DNA of 64,000 nt from Limnanthes douglasii subsp. nivea (GCA_036936605.1 JAUPFV010000004.1:121322852-121386851); one strand, 5' to 3'. Numbered from the stretch's first letter, positions 21,564-34,081 are shown. Notes: generated from the sequence alone by a model not told the origin. A program made the numbers and translations.

Positions 21564-21580
21564 TGGCGCCCGTCATAGGG
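21564..21580 (+). other. Primer-binding site of Copia, not initiator-Met type
   Basis: TGGCGCCCGTCATAGGG lies 7 bp after the LTR end. Most plant Copia elements use TGGTATCAGAGC, complementary to initiator tRNA-Met. This site resembles the TGGCGCC type common in Gypsy. The gag start at 21606 follows closely. Confidence 0.6.
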
Positions 21581-21605
21581 AAAATGATCAATTGAATTAA
21601 GCAGC

Positions 21606-22375
21606 ATGGGTTCAAAGTAGAATATTGAGAACTTCACTGGGAATAATGATTTCTGATTATGGAAGGAGAAGATGAGTGAAATTATAATCCAACAAAAAAT
21701 GCGTTGAGGCGTTAAAGGGAGAAACACATATGTCATTGCATCTTTCAGCCACAAACAAAACTATGATGAATAAATAATAGGCAAATAATGTTATTATATG
21801 GCGCCTCAGAGACAAGATATTGAGAGAAGTTGCTAGAAAAATATCGCATGTGTCTATGTGGTCTAAACTTGACTCATTGTACATGAACAAGTCATTGGAA
21901 CATAGGAAGTGTCTGAAACAACAATTGTGTTTCTACCTATATTGGATACCAAGTCGATAATGGAGAAATTAACAGATTTTAACAAGACTATTGATGATTT
22001 GGCGAACATTGATGTTAATTTGGAAGACAAAAACAAAGCTTTATACCCGTTGTGAATTTTATCATGGTCATATAAAAAATTCAAAGATACCATGTTCTAT
22101 GGAAAAGAAGGCACCATCACCTTAGATGAAGTCCAATCGCCTCCGAGGACCAAGGAACTAACAAAATTAAAAGATTTAAAGTTTAAATATGATGGTGTAG
22201 AAGTTTTGAAGGTTTCAAAAGGAAGAAGCGAGAACAAAGAAAAAGGAAATGTGAAAAAACATAGGTTCAAGTCTAAGTCAAAGGAGGTGGTGACATCTCA
22301 AATTTGTAATGCTATCATTGTCACACTCCCAGTCACTTCAAGAAGGATTGTCCTCATAGAGGAGGCAGTGGTAAT
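21606..22375 (+). pseudogene. Copia gag with zinc knuckle, broken
   Basis: The start reads MGSK with ENFTG and LWKEKMSEIIIQQ in the first 40 codons, a typical Copia gag head. LREVARKISH and WSKLDSLYMNKSLEHR follow near 21815-21895, then FNKTIDDLANIDVNLEDK near 21975-22030. MFYGKEGTITLDEVQSP follows at 22092. The CCHC knuckle reads CYHCHTPSHFKKDCPHR near 22305-22355 in a shifted frame. In-frame stops occur in the first 200 bp. Confidence 0.75.
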
Positions 22376-22499
22376 TTGTATTTTTAGATTATTGTTAGTA
22401 AAGATGAAGGTTATGAGAGTGCATGAAGGTTATAACATGAAATACTTTTATTGGAGAACAACCATGCTTGCAAGATTGTGTCATTACTTAATAACAACA

Positions 22500-23925
22500 A
22501 GGTAGTTGGTAGTAAGTGGGTGTTCAAAAAGAAAAAATATATACCATGGGTCTAAAAACCAAGGTATAAAGTGAGACTTGTAGTAAATGGTTTTACTCAG
22601 GTGTAATGGATCAATTACAACGAATTTCTTTCACCGATGGTGACACAGTATTCTATAAGGATTCTTATAGAAATTATAAATATGTATGATCTTCAGTTAG
22701 AACAGATGGATGTGAATATTGCATTCTCACATGAAGAGTTAAATGAAATAATCTACATGCAACAACCTGAAGGTTTTATGGAAGACAAATCAAAAGTATA
22801 TTTTGTTAAAAACATATTTGTATGGGTTGAAGCAGAGTCAAAGGCAATGATATCGCCGGTTGGATGATTTTGTATATTGAAAACTAGGTTTGTGATACAG
22901 AACTATAACAGCTATGTGTACATGATGAAGATGGATGAAAAATTCGTTATCAATCTCCTCCTTTACATAGATGACATCTTAATAGCAAATTCTGACAAAC
23001 AAAAGATTTGGAGGCTCAAGATGAATTTAAATGGTGAACTCGAGATAAATGATCTTGGTAATGTAATGAGAATACTTATGATGCATATCATGAGAGACCA
23101 TAGTAAATATGAGTTGATCTTATCTCAATGAAGTTACTTGAAAAAATTGGTAGAGAAGTTTAGAATGACGGATTCTAAGGTAGTGGATACTACAATATGT
23201 CATCATTCAAAGCTATTAGTAAAACAATGTCCTCAATCTATGAATGAGAAAAAAAGGATGAAGAACACTCCTTATACAAGTGGGGTTGAAAGCATCATGT
23301 ATAGTATAAGTTGTAATAGAGCGGATTTATCCTATACAATTAGTTTGGTAAGCCAGTTTATGGAAAGCCCGAGCAAAGTTCACTAGAAAGCTTTGAAATG
23401 TATACTGAGATATATGAATAGGTACTTGAAGAGTGGTCTGAAATACACTAAAACATATCCAGGTAGGGATTTTGTGGAGGGTTATGTAGATTCAGACTAT
23501 GTAGGTAATATATACAGTAGAAAATATTATTCAAGTTTTGTGTTTACATTATTCTGAACAAAAGTTATTTGAAAGGCCAATCAGCAATGGGTTGTACCCT
23601 TGTTGACAACTCAAGAATAATACATATCCATTTTTGATTGAATCAGTGAAGTCATATGATTGAAGGGTATTATTAGAGAGGATGTCTGAAGATACATTAT
23701 GACAGTCAGAGTGTCATTCATTTGGTGAATCATCAGGTGTATCATAAAATGACAAAGCACATTGACATCCTCTTGCATTTTTGTTAGGGACGTGATTGAG
23801 ATAAAAGAAATCATGGTGGAGAAAATAAAATCGGAAGAATATCCAACAGACATATTCACCAAATTATTACATAAAGCAAAGTTCAAGCATTGCTTGGACT
23901 TGATTATCTTCGTTGAAGAGTAGAC
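22500..23925 (+). pseudogene. Copia reverse transcriptase and RNase H, broken
   Basis: RT motifs: VVGSKWVFKKK (22500), YKVRLVVNGFTQ, LEQMDVNIAFSHEELNEIIYMQQPEGF (22700-22780, cited as separate motifs LEQMDVNIAF and IYMQQPEGF), and the catalytic LLLYIDDILIA (22955-22990), which keeps both aspartates. Then GELEINDLG, RADLSYTISLVSQFM and, in RNase H, DSDYVGNIYSRKYYS near 23495-23535. The C-terminal YPTDIFTKLLHKAKFKHCLDL (parts YPTDIFTK and KFKHCLDL) closes pol at 23840-23905. Stops and frameshifts are scattered, but the order of motifs is complete. Confidence 0.8.
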
Positions 23926-23948
23926 GAAGTTTGGAGAGAGAAACACTT

Positions 23949-24690
23949 TGTTTGGTGGGAAGTTGGCATCACCATATATTTAAAGGCAAAATAGAGGATT
24001 GCTGGTTTTTCCTTAGAAAATTTAGACGAAAGTCTTTTAAACAATGGTATTTTACGCAAGGGTCTATTAGATAATGGTCTTTTAGTCGAGGGTCTTTTAG
24101 ATGATGATCTTTTAGCCGAGGGTATTTTAGACAATCGTCTTTTATCATATGGTATTTTAGTCGATGGTCTTTTGTACGATAGTCTTTTTAGACGAGGGTC
24201 CTGAAGATGAGGGTATTTAGACAAGGTTCGTGATCAGTTGAGAAAAAATTAGTTACTCCAACAGAATTAACCAATAATGTTAGGATGTAACTAAGTTTGT
24301 TATTTGATCATGAAAGCTAGTATTATATAAATTATTTCTACCTTCAAAAAAAGTACGGTTCAAAAACTTAGTAGTCGTAGTCTTGAACAGAGTCTGGAAG
24401 AGATTTGGGAAGTTGGTAAAGTAAGGAGAATGATTATTCTTGTAACTCATTTGAGATAATATCTTTTTAAAAGTACTTTGCTGAGATAGTAAATTTAGAA
24501 AATTGCTCTATCCCCAGACGTAGATCAATTTAACCAAACTGGATAAACAAGTGATTGTGTCTCTTCTTTTTTGCAGGTTTACTTTTGTTCTTAGTTATTA
24601 TTATCGTATCCCATATTACACTATTGTTTTTTTTTCTTATTTTGATTTTTCTCCATACACCAAGTTATTAGTGCGAGTTAATGAATTTCA
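23949..24690 (+). repeat. Copia 3' LTR, 742 bp
   Basis: It begins TGTTTGGTGGGAAG after the purine-rich GAAGTTTGGAGAGAG and ends GAATTTCA. A TATA-like TATTATATAAATT lies at about 24311-24325. It contains a 15-bp minisatellite at 24032-24229. Confidence 0.7.
24032..24229 (+). repeat. 15-bp minisatellite in Copia LTR, about 13 units
   Basis: The consensus unit is GTCTTTTAGACGATG, with the middle GTCTTTTAG conserved and the last five to six bases variable. It lies in the U3 part, upstream of the TATA-like sequence, where repeated blocks can act as enhancers. The 106-codon minus-strand frame over it (KRPST-type repeats) is a by-product of the period being a multiple of three. Confidence 0.85.
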
Positions 24691-24810
24691 TAATAATACA
24701 TTCAATATTTATTGTTAATTTTTTTATAAAAAAAATCAAGATTTCCTATATTTTATATCAATTATTCGGTATTATGAAATTAAATATTATTATCATGCCA
24801 AAACACCAAC
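24691..24810. other. AT-rich spacer
   Basis: 120 bp between the Copia LTR and the SINE. Nothing recognised. Confidence 0.6.
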
Positions 24811-25024
24811 CCCCAAGGGGTAGCCGAGTTGGTTGAGTAAGGCATGCTTGTGATTAAAGGTCATGAGTTCGAGTCCCTCTACGTACGCTTTCTCGTTTGA
24901 GCATGTCAACTTGTGTGGTTTACCTTGTAGCGTTGGTTTGTAGGCTATTGCGTCAAACTGAGGGTTTACCATGTGCGCATTCATTGCACGCTCAGTAGCG
25001 GCTGCAGGTTCCCTCTGAAAAAAA
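24811..25024 (+). mobile_element. tRNA-derived SINE
   Basis: The head contains pol III promoter boxes of a tRNA: an A box in GGGGTAGCCGAGTTGG (24817-24832) and a B box in AGTTCGAGTCC (24866-24876), about 40 bp apart as in a tRNA gene. A tRNA-unrelated body of about 140 bp follows, ending CCCTCT and then a short A run (24997-25024). This is the standard plant SINE layout, with LINE enzymes acting in trans. No clear target duplication was found. It is not a functional tRNA, because the 3' half of the acceptor stem and the anticodon arm are not formed. Confidence 0.75.
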
Positions 25025-26330
<1,306 letters not shown>

Positions 26331-26999
26331 TTTTACACGATTTAGTGAGATCATTATCAACCCATACACATAATCAAGTAGCACACCATTGAATGCTTCT
26401 AATGAATTCTTAGTTTGGTAAAACATAAACAAATAGTTTTAGAGAACACCGTCCCGCTTGCCGTTTATATAGTTAGTCTCTTTGAGATAAAATTAAAAGG
26501 TCAAATGTAAAGAGGAAGCACATGCAATTTAACTCCATCCTCTTCTTATTGCTTGTATCGACCGCTCACAATAAGAGAAGGCCAATATAAAATATTTCAT
26601 TTTAAGTCATGCAAAGCAACACCTTTGGCCTTTTGTAAGTAGATGGGAATGGATAGAATAAAATTCAATTATGTAAATTAAGTGAATAGGATTTTGAAAA
26701 TGGATAGTTATGATTGTAATATTTGAAAGTAAACAAATCATGGAATCATGAAATGAAATGAACAGAACTCTTAAATCTAAATGTATTTTAAATTCTAAAA
26801 AATTAAATTTTCGATTTCGATTCTCATACCAATCTCAAATCTATAAAAAATAATAATTTCATTCTCAAATCTCAAACTTTAATTTTATCAAATATTCAAA
26901 TTCAAATCTCATATACAAAATGTCACCAAAACATTTGAATCAACATATTCAAGATCTTCAAATAAAATGATTACTCTCGACCTTAAATTAATAAAATCA
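26331..26999. other. Intergenic sequence without recognised content
   Basis: AT-rich. 26640-26950 is rich in GAAT/ATTC words and may be an old foldback element, but no clean terminal repeats could be defined. Confidence 0.4.
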
Positions 27000-28258
27000 A
27001 ACAACTCTAATCTAAAATTTGAAGTATAGGTGCTTGAATCGATACTGAATGCTGTCAATTTTAGTTCGGAAGCTGTAATTTAGTATCGAATGATGTAACT
27101 TGGTGCAGAAGTTATAACCTAGTGTTGAAGTTGTATTTTGAAGCTGGAACTAAGTGTTGAAAATAGAGGTAGGCGTAGAAGGCAAAAATTAAGGCTAAAG
27201 CTAATAAGTGTTGAAGCTGGAACTAGGTGTCGAATGATGGAGATAAATGTTGTAGCTCGAGAAATATGGTTGGTGCAGTATAACCAGACCTTAGGTGAGT
27301 AAACCGAAAATTAAGGAGTTGGAACTGCTTACTATATATGTGGTTGGATGCTTAGTCGGACTGAAGTATAGAGAAGTCTACTGGAACCTAAAATTTGAGC
27401 ATAATCATAAACGAATGTGTTTTAAGTTACTTTTGGAGTCGAATGTGATGGTAACTCATATTAAGCCAAATGTGTAATAACTGGTGGTCGAAGCTTCATA
27501 TATGCTTCTATGTTCTTGGAAGGAACATAATCACTTATATGATAAGATTCTGAATGGATAAAAAATATATAACACTGATTAACAAAGGTTACTCTGAAGC
27601 ATGTATTTTGGAAATGAGACAATAAGTAAAAGCATGGTTTAGTCGGCAGCTTCGTACGTGTTAGTGTACCAGGAAATATTTTATCATTTAGATGGAAATG
27701 CATATACTTATCGCAGTCTTATTGTGAGCCAGATGTGCTTTACTCATCATCCATACGTCTATATAAAGGGATGGATAAAATTGAAGCTTTGTGTCAACAT
27801 AAAATGACTTGAAGAATGTTTAGTGAGAGAAATTTCTTTGGTTTATCTTGTTTTACAGGTAGAAGATTCAAAAATTGAAGAGATATTGTGAGATTCATAG
27901 TTCATTTTATAAATTTTGAGTGTTTTAAAACAAAGTATGAGTGGTTGAGGATTTAGTCTTTCAATAGTCTTTTTGTAACCTCCTATACATATTGTGTATG
28001 TTGCCTACATATGTGGGATTTCTTCACGGTTTATACCATGTTAAATCTATTTTTGTTTGTTTCATTTAATCTGTGTTCCTTTTTGTTGAATTTATCCTTA
28101 AAAGGGTAAAAATCCAAAACTTTGATTACCTCATGCAGTCGTTCAACAAGTGTTGACCAGCGTTGGCCATGCTTAGACTGAAGTGGCTAAGTTTTGGCTA
28201 GGTGATTCTTGTTAGATTTAGGTATGAAGTTGTTCATATATTATTTAGTTTCATAACA
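27000..28258 (+). repeat. Copia A1 5' LTR
   Basis: The U3 part (27030-27290) is built from short repeated phrases such as GAAGCTGGAACTAAGTGTTG, shared with the LTRs at 58.5 and 61.0 kb. A TATA box GTCTATATAAAGG lies near 27757-27770. The R/U5 part has TGTGTATGTTGCC and a run ending TTTCATAACA. The start was set by comparison with Copia A3 and is approximate. Confidence 0.65.
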
Positions 28259-28260
28259 AG

Positions 28261-28276
28261 TGGCGCGGTGAGCGTG
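28261..28276 (+). other. Primer-binding site of Copia A family
   Basis: TGGCGCGGTGAGCGTG starts 2 bp after the LTR. Copia A2 has TGGTGTGGTGAGCGTG at 54155-54170. Neither matches initiator tRNA-Met. The priming tRNA is unidentified. Confidence 0.6.
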
Positions 28277-28429
28277 TAAATTTGTAAATAATATTCGTTG
28301 TTGGTGATTAAAACAAGATAAAAGAGTGAATATTTTTTTTAGAGCCTGATTAATTCACAAATGAGAATGATTTCAATCGATGAAGAATGAAGGTTAGATT
28401 ATTACTTGTATATATTGTAATTTATGTTG

Positions 28430-29330
28430 CCATCGAATAGAAATGTACACATGAGTTTGATGTCGAAGTGTTGTCAAAGGCACATAATGTTTTGATCTTG
28501 AGCTTGGGCAATGAGGTACTTCGAGGGTGCTGAAGAATATTTATTTATGGGAATTTGTAATGAGGTGAAAGCTATTTACATGAAGAAATATTTAGGGAAG
28601 ATGTTGTACCTTAAGAAGAAATTGTATACATTGTAGATGGATGGTATCAAGGAGCTCTAAAGACGTTGGGACGATTTTAATACAATCATTCTGAATTTGA
28701 ATATCGTTGGTGTCGAGAAAGAAGATAAGAATCAATTAATAATCCCTTGAGTTCTCTGCCAAAATTGTATTAGCACTTTTTTGACACAATGATCTATGAT
28801 AACAAGTGTATTATAATGACCGAATTTAAGAGTCTTTTAAACTCGAAGGACCTTTAAAGAAAGTTAGTTCTAAAAAACGAATCTAAAGGTCCCGAATTAA
28901 GTGTGATTGGAAGGTATAAATGGAAAAATTCAATTAAGAAAGGTGATGATTCTAGGATGATATATTGGTGCTGCTATAATAAGGGTCATATTAGTAGAAA
29001 CTGACTCGAGATGAGGAAGATATATAACTATTTGAAGGTCGGATCTGGGAATATTGAAACAGTTTTGGATGACTATAAATACGCTGATAGTTTAGCAGTC
29101 TATCATTGCATGAACAATAATAAATAAGCTATCGATTTTGGAGTGTCATTCCATATGAGTTCCAACAAAAATTGGTTTGAAAACCTGAGAGTGTTTGAAA
29201 GTGGTAAGTTTATGTTAGAAAATGACGCGTGTTGTACAATTAAAAGAATGAGGAGTATTAGATCAAGTTTTCTACTACACTGGACAAAGATTTAACAAAT
29301 GTGAGGCATGCTCTTAAACTTAAACGTAAC
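28430..29330 (+). pseudogene. Copia A1 gag and protease, broken
   Basis: Gag traces: VLSKAHNVLILSLGNEVLR (28470-28525, as AHNVLILSLGNEVL), YMKKYLGKMLYLKKKLYTL (as KYLGKMLYLKKKLYTL, 28580-28635) and ILNLNIVGVEKEDKNQL near 28690-28740. The zinc knuckle reads YWCCYNKGHISRNC near 28960-29005. The aspartic protease region has AIDFGVSFHMSSNKNWFENL near 29132-29190, where the catalytic DSG is replaced by DFG, and VRHALKLKRN near 29302-29332. Frames shift repeatedly. Confidence 0.7.
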
Positions 29331-29399
29331 ATTTAACCTATATTATGCTAGATGAGTAAGGGTTTAAGTGTAAGGGTGTAGATGACAAAATTAAGATCT

Positions 29400-29993
29400 T
29401 GCAAGACTCTTGGGTTGCTATGGAGGCTAGCTGAATTGATGATATTTTAGTTTTCGAATGGGTCCGTAATGGAAGGGACATCTAATGGTGGGAATGAGTC
29501 AAGAGAGAAACGGTTGGAGGCCTTTAAGGGCTTTCCACAGCAAGTAGATATTAAATCAGAGAGACATCTAAACACATTTAGAACCCACAATGGAATGGTA
29601 TTAATGAACAAACTACTCACTAGATATTATTCTAAGGATATGAGTTAAACCTTACTTAAGGTCTATGTTCTTTGTACAGTTGGACACATAAAGAGATTGA
29701 GTGAATGAGGTGTAAGAATAACTTAAATCATCGTCAATAGGAGCCCATAGAGTGTCGGTCGTCATGGAGATGTAATAGGTACCGAATATGGAGCTAGAGT
29801 TGAGATAAATTTTGAACATAAGGGATAAGAGGCAGATGCTTCTACTGGAGTTGTTTTCAAGATGGGTTTAGGTTCGGTCTTTGCAAATGAAGTTCAACTA
29901 TTGTTGGGTTTGTATCTTGACGAGAGTTTGATGGGCCAAACATTTCAGATGTTAAAATAGTAGAGAAACAAGGAGATTTTTACAGTTGGTTAT
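29400..29993 (+). pseudogene. Copia A1 integrase remnant
   Basis: A trace of the integrase core reads EAFKGFP, HLNTFRTHNGM (for RTDNGGE) and YYSKDMS near 29515-29650, and a NRSP motif near 29745. The same order is seen in Copia A3 (60150-60400), where STPKNGITDKMSRTLL is clearer. The sequence stops at about 29993 against the Gypsy 3' end, before reverse transcriptase. Confidence 0.6.
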
Positions 29994-30039
29994 CAATATT
30001 TTATATCTTTATTAGTAACCCCTGTAGTTCTTATAAAAG

Positions 30040-30594
30040 TCAACCAATGAGAACTACTTTTCATCGAAAATCTTCATCAGTTGAAAAAATCCCCTTTGCC
30101 AAAGTCTGATCTGCTTTGAGTTAGTTGGTCCCTTTTTTTCTTGACAACACATCTTGTCCTCAAATCAATGCAACCCACAATAGTACTTCAAATATATATT
30201 GTTTAAGGATTACTTAACCATATGTTTTATGTCCTCGAATAAACCTTTAGATATAACTGCTTCGAAATCGACGCAACCTTTCGTTAACGCTTCAAATATT
30301 TTCATATGGAAACATGAACTAGTTTTTTTTAACGGTCATAAACGTTCGAAGCGAAAATAGAAAATATGATGATCCACCCAATAGTTCCTTCCACCTTTTC
30401 CATTTCTCTGACTTTTCTATGTATTTTCCCCTTTATAGCTATTCATGTGAGCTGATGTTTGTTTCAGAAACATATTTTTAGAGAGAGAGTCTATTCACAC
30501 CAGAAATTTCTTGGCTACCTTCATCTAAATCTTCAACTTCTAGGCTACCACAACCGGAAAAATCAAATTCACCACCCAACCTTTAAGTCAGTAT
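30040..30594 (+). other. 3' noncoding region of old Gypsy and leader of its antisense ORF
   Basis: Between the residual 3' LTR and the antisense ORF. It contains CTTCGAA-rich words (30230-30345) like the 36-bp repeats of the younger Gypsy, the TATA-like site and the purine-rich leader. No protein seen. Confidence 0.5.
30431..30440 (+). promoter_or_regulatory. TATA-like element before antisense ORF (old Gypsy)
   Basis: CTTTATAGCT, 47 bp upstream of a TTAGAGAGAGAG leader. It matches the arrangement at 34082 and 18729. Confidence 0.45.
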
Positions 30595-31740
30595 ATGAGA
30601 AATCATCCAAAAACTAAAAAACCAAAAGCAAAAAATCCCAGAAGACTAATCTCCCTAAAAACAAAGAAACCCCTTTTTGGTGTTTACGATTACTTCTGCA
30701 TTAGTGAAAGGGTTGAAGAATATAGAGCAGCTGGATTGATAAGCAACACTCCTCATTTCTCAACTGAAACAATACATTACGGTAATTTCGATCTAAATCT
30801 AAATTCTCTTGTGTTTCCAAATTTATCCAGCCCAGAAAAAATTCAATCACCACCTCGTATCTCTTCTACAAAACCCAGTCCTCGAATTCACCTTAAAGTA
30901 ACCCAAACCACATCTACTTTAAGAAGATCACAAGAAACTCCATCTCCTCTCAGTTTTGAATCTCTTCGATAACTACGCAAAGATACTCCTCAAGTCGAGC
31001 TAAAAACTCACCTCCCCCAAATTTTTCCTAAAAAGATAACTTTTATAGCTGTGTGAGACAATGCTGACAATACTTCACCGTCGACTACCCAAAATATTAC
31101 AACCAACCCTCACCATCTTCTCCTCCCCTGAGGGAATTTGTTGAGATAATTACAGAATCTCCACAAAATCCCTTAAATAAATAGCAAAGAGAACCAATCT
31201 CGACTTCCAACCCACCTCAACTTATTGATGAAGCTTCCGAGGAAGAAGCTGATTCTAAAACTACTCAATCAAATGTTGAGGATAACGTTTCGAAAGACGT
31301 TCAAGCTGATATAGAGGATGAAGCCTCGAAAGAAACTGACAGCGAAATGGTTAAATATGCTTAAAAAATAAGAGCACCGAGGATAGGAGGAAGGAAAAAA
31401 AGCTCATATTGAACTTCCTGAGGAGCTTTCTGCTTCAGTAGGTGTAAATTTGAAGCCACTCCTCCTAGAATACATTCTGGCACTAGGAAATGTGCTATAC
31501 ATCTACTACCCAGAGTCTCAAGTTGCTTCTCTAAAAAAGAATGGGGAATGTCATATAATATCACACTTTGATTTCTAAAAGAGGGAGAGACTCCACTTAA
31601 CTGTGGAAAAAATGAATTGGTGGTCTATCCTGAGATCACACCTCTTGCAAATAGTTAGGCCATTTTCCTGCAACCCCTGTCAAATTCTACTTCAAACCTT
31701 CTAAAATAGATGTATATGTCACCTCCACCTGACAATTTTC
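30595..31740 (+). pseudogene. Antisense Transposase_28-like ORF of old Gypsy, broken
   Basis: Opposite in strand to pol. The first frame (30595-30972, 125 codons) has VYDYFCISERVEEYRAAGLI, which corresponds to PIPEWLCISQKFEEKVAVG at the head of the ORF in the younger element. The middle is serine-, threonine- and lysine-rich. The second part (31390-31565) has ELPEELSASVGVN, like LPLELDASVGNN in the relative. After a frameshift, EGETPLNCGKNELVVYPEI (31565-31625) matches EGEIPLSIKDNELTVYTEI. It ends near 31740, about 30 bp from the truncated integrase. Role unknown. Confidence 0.65.
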
Positions 31741-31770
31741 TTGGGGATGAAAGAAGCCATTTCTCTGTTG

Positions 31771-32200
31771 TTAAATTGATGACCAATATCTGTCGTGATT
31801 TATGGATAAACCCCAAAGCGGCAAAAAAATATTATTCACAATGAACTTAATAACATCTTTGGATTTTGTTCCAGACAACGTTTCAGCCTCTGCCCACTTT
31901 GAAAAATAATATACTGCCACAATAATCATTTGACGTCCTCCAGAAGCCATAGGCAATGGTTCTACCAAATATATTCCACATCTGTCAAAAGGGATGGCCG
32001 CAAAAATGGACATAAGTGGAACTGTAGGTTTGTGAGTAGATTTTTGGCAAATTGCTGAAAAATATCACAGCCTCGAACCAAATTTTTAGCATTGTTCATA
32101 ATCGAAGGCCAATAATAACCTGCCAACAAAACCCGACGTGTCAAAGCCTTCAATCCATAATGTGCTGAACCCTAACCATCATGAAACTCTAATAAAGTCT
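31771..32200 (-). pseudogene. Gypsy integrase, truncated
   Basis: Integrase inserts the cDNA copy into host DNA. Read right to left: ALTRRVLLAGYYWPS and VRGCDIFQQFAKN (linker after the HHCC finger), then FDRCGIYLVEPLPM and IIVAVYYFSKWAEAE (catalytic core around the first aspartate, itself replaced by Y), then LWGLSINHDRYW (for FGVP...DNG). The third catalytic acidic residue and the C-terminus are missing, because the antisense ORF begins about 30 bp on. There is a frameshift between the two parts. Confidence 0.75.
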
Positions 32201-32249
32201 CATGAGACTTTTTTATTAAAACAACGCAACAATTTATTACTCAAAAATT

Positions 32250-33015
32250 TCCTGTATAACACCCGCATCCAAAAAAACATAACCGTGAGTTTTATAATTT
32301 AAGCCAATTACACATCTTGAGGCAACGTTCCTCTTAACAAGAAATTCAAGATATCAGTTCTTCAATCACTTCGAGTTACATCTGGTATGACAAATACTTC
32401 CTCTGGATATTCACATTGCTCTGACAGTGTTAAAATCGAAGGACTCTCCTATAACAATATTGAAGGATACTCTTATGTGTAAGAAATGATTGCCTAAGAA
32501 TCAGCAACTATATTGTCTCATCGACTAATATGTTCTACAACAAGATAATCAATCAGAAGAGTCAAATTTCGAAGCTCACAAAGATACATAATTAAGTGAT
32601 CATTTTTAGCTTCGGAAACACCGACCACGTGATTTCCTACTAATTGTGAATCTGTCTCCAAACAAACTGAAGTTTCCCCATAATGCTCGTAAGCCTTTAA
32701 CCAGCCAATACAGCTTCATATTGAGCTTCATTATTCGATGCATGAAGACCAAATTTAATAGCTTGAAACATTATTTCCCCAGATGGAGCAACCAATTGGA
32801 CTCATGCACTAGATCCAAAAATACTAGAACCTCTATTAGTTCGAACCACCACATCAAACTTCATGGCAAGACCTCCTTGTTTGATCTACTTGAATGAAAT
32901 TCAATAAGAAAATCGGCTAAGGCTTGAGCTTTGATAGTTATTTAAGGAGCAAAAGTGATATCAAAATATAATAACTTTAATGACCATTTGGTCATCCTAC
33001 CAGAAATGTCGGGGC
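32250..33015 (-). pseudogene. Gypsy RNase H, C-terminal part (old element)
   Basis: It encodes VQLVAPSGEI and FQAIKFGLHASNNEAQYEA around 32720-32820 (read as separate motifs), then ETSVCLETDSQLV and EAKNDHLIMYL near 32590-32690. These match the RNase H at 35377-35900 in the younger element. The reading stops abruptly at 33015, where the younger Gypsy is inserted, and continues at 40265. Confidence 0.7.
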
Positions 33016-33020
33016 ACTGT

Positions 33021-33366
33021 TGAAGAATTAAGAGTTCGCTTAAGGATAATTTTGTGTAAAACAACTATTCGAAGGACTAAACTACAATAACCAATTCTCT
33101 ATCAAGATATTTTTAAAGAGAGAAAGACTACGAAAGTAGAGAGAGAAAATAGTATTATATTAATCAATTACCTTATCAACTCGTATGTGGTCCTTTTATA
33201 GTACAATAATGGTCCCCACACGCTTTAATTCCCAACTATTACACATCTAGTCCCTATATTTTACCATTTATTCACTATGGATATTTCTATAATACATTTT
33301 CCAATCCTTCCCCCATAAAAACTCTTCTACATAATTTTCCCCTATGTCTTTTATTCTCCCTCATTA
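33021..33366 (-). repeat. Young Gypsy 3' LTR
   Basis: Left LTR. On the plus strand it begins TGAAGAATTAAGAG and ends CCTCATTA. The right copy ends CCTCATCA, so the terminal CA has mutated here. It contains a pyrimidine-rich TCTTTTATTCTCCC near its right end. Confidence 0.92.
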
Positions 33367-34081
33367 GTAGCCCTCAGTCCCTGTAAAAAATATTTTTACT
33401 AGGACTGCGATGACATCTTCGAACTTAACCTTATCTTTTAAATCTCTTCGAAGAATGCATCTTCGAACTCCAACTCTTTTCCTCGACTAATTCCTCTTCG
33501 AATTCTAACTCGAATTTTGACTCTTCTCCTCGAATAATGTCTCTTCGAATTCCGACTCTTCCACTCGAATAATGCTCCTTCAAAAAAGAAAAATACCTCA
33601 TCGGAGGTATTGACCATTCGTAGTAGCCCCCCAATCCTTGCAATTGCTTAGCAAAAATCGGACCACAACTCAACATAAGTAATTTCCTCCTTAGAAATTC
33701 ACATCAGAAATAATTATATGCGCATTCTAATATTTTCAAAGAGTTTTCTTCGAAAATAATCATATCAACATATTAGCCCCCCAGATTTGGCTAATCAAAT
33801 TACAAGGATTGAAGTCGTCGGACCTTTCAGTACTAACTCTTCAACTTCCAGTCATTCATATCCCGCCTTTTTTTTATGACGTTATTAGTCGTAATTCCTT
33901 ATCACCAAATCTTTTTAGAGATCTTTTCACACTTTCCAATATTTTTCATCATTAGACTACCTCTTCACATTCTTCCTCAGTTCTGGATCCAATACAATTA
34001 TGCCTACTTTACCCATAACATCCCTAAGCAAACAACAGAAAATATCCTCAGGCCTTCCTTATCTCTAAAAGCCCATTCACT
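33367..34081. other. 3' noncoding region of young Gypsy with short repeats
   Basis: 33420-33580 holds imperfect repeats of a roughly 36-bp unit around CTCTTCGAATTCCGACTCTT. Polypyrimidine motifs TAGCCCCCCA occur at 33623-33632 and 33774-33783, and TAGCCCTCAG right next to the LTR. On the element strand these are polypurine tracts (TGGGGGGCTA), the type that primes second-strand synthesis. Having several is notable. Confidence 0.6.

Larger units (their letters stand above)
21484..24690 (+). mobile_element. Copia element with gag joined to reverse transcriptase
   Basis: A plus-strand Copia with a 5' LTR remnant (21484-21556), a primer-binding site (21564-21580), gag (21606-22375), reverse transcriptase and RNase H (22500-23925) and a complete 3' LTR (23949-24690). 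Protease and integrase are absent: the zinc knuckle near 22300-22370 is followed within 130 bp by the RT motif KWVFKKK. Most of the 5' LTR is also missing, where the orphan ORF region abuts. It cannot transpose by itself. Confidence 0.8.
27000..29993 (+). mobile_element. Copia A1, left part
   Basis: A plus-strand Copia with a 5' LTR (27000-28258), an unusual primer-binding site (28261-28276), gag, protease and part of integrase. It ends at about 29993, where an old Gypsy element begins. Sequence of the same LTR family reappears on the far side of the Gypsy at 44039-44698. The internal part aligns with Copia A3 at 59620-60600. Its open frames are destroyed. Confidence 0.75.

Noticed and set aside
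23904..24224. 106-codon minus-strand frame with KRPST-type pentad repeats
   Set aside because: By-product of a 15-bp minisatellite, whose period is a multiple of three.
24811..24890. A tRNA gene (A and B boxes present)
   Set aside because: The 3' half does not close an acceptor stem, the anticodon arm is not formed, and the sequence continues into a SINE body with an A-rich tail.
26640..26960. Foldback or palindromic MITE
   Set aside because: GAAT/ATTC-rich words suggest one, but no paired terminal repeats or target duplication could be defined by eye.
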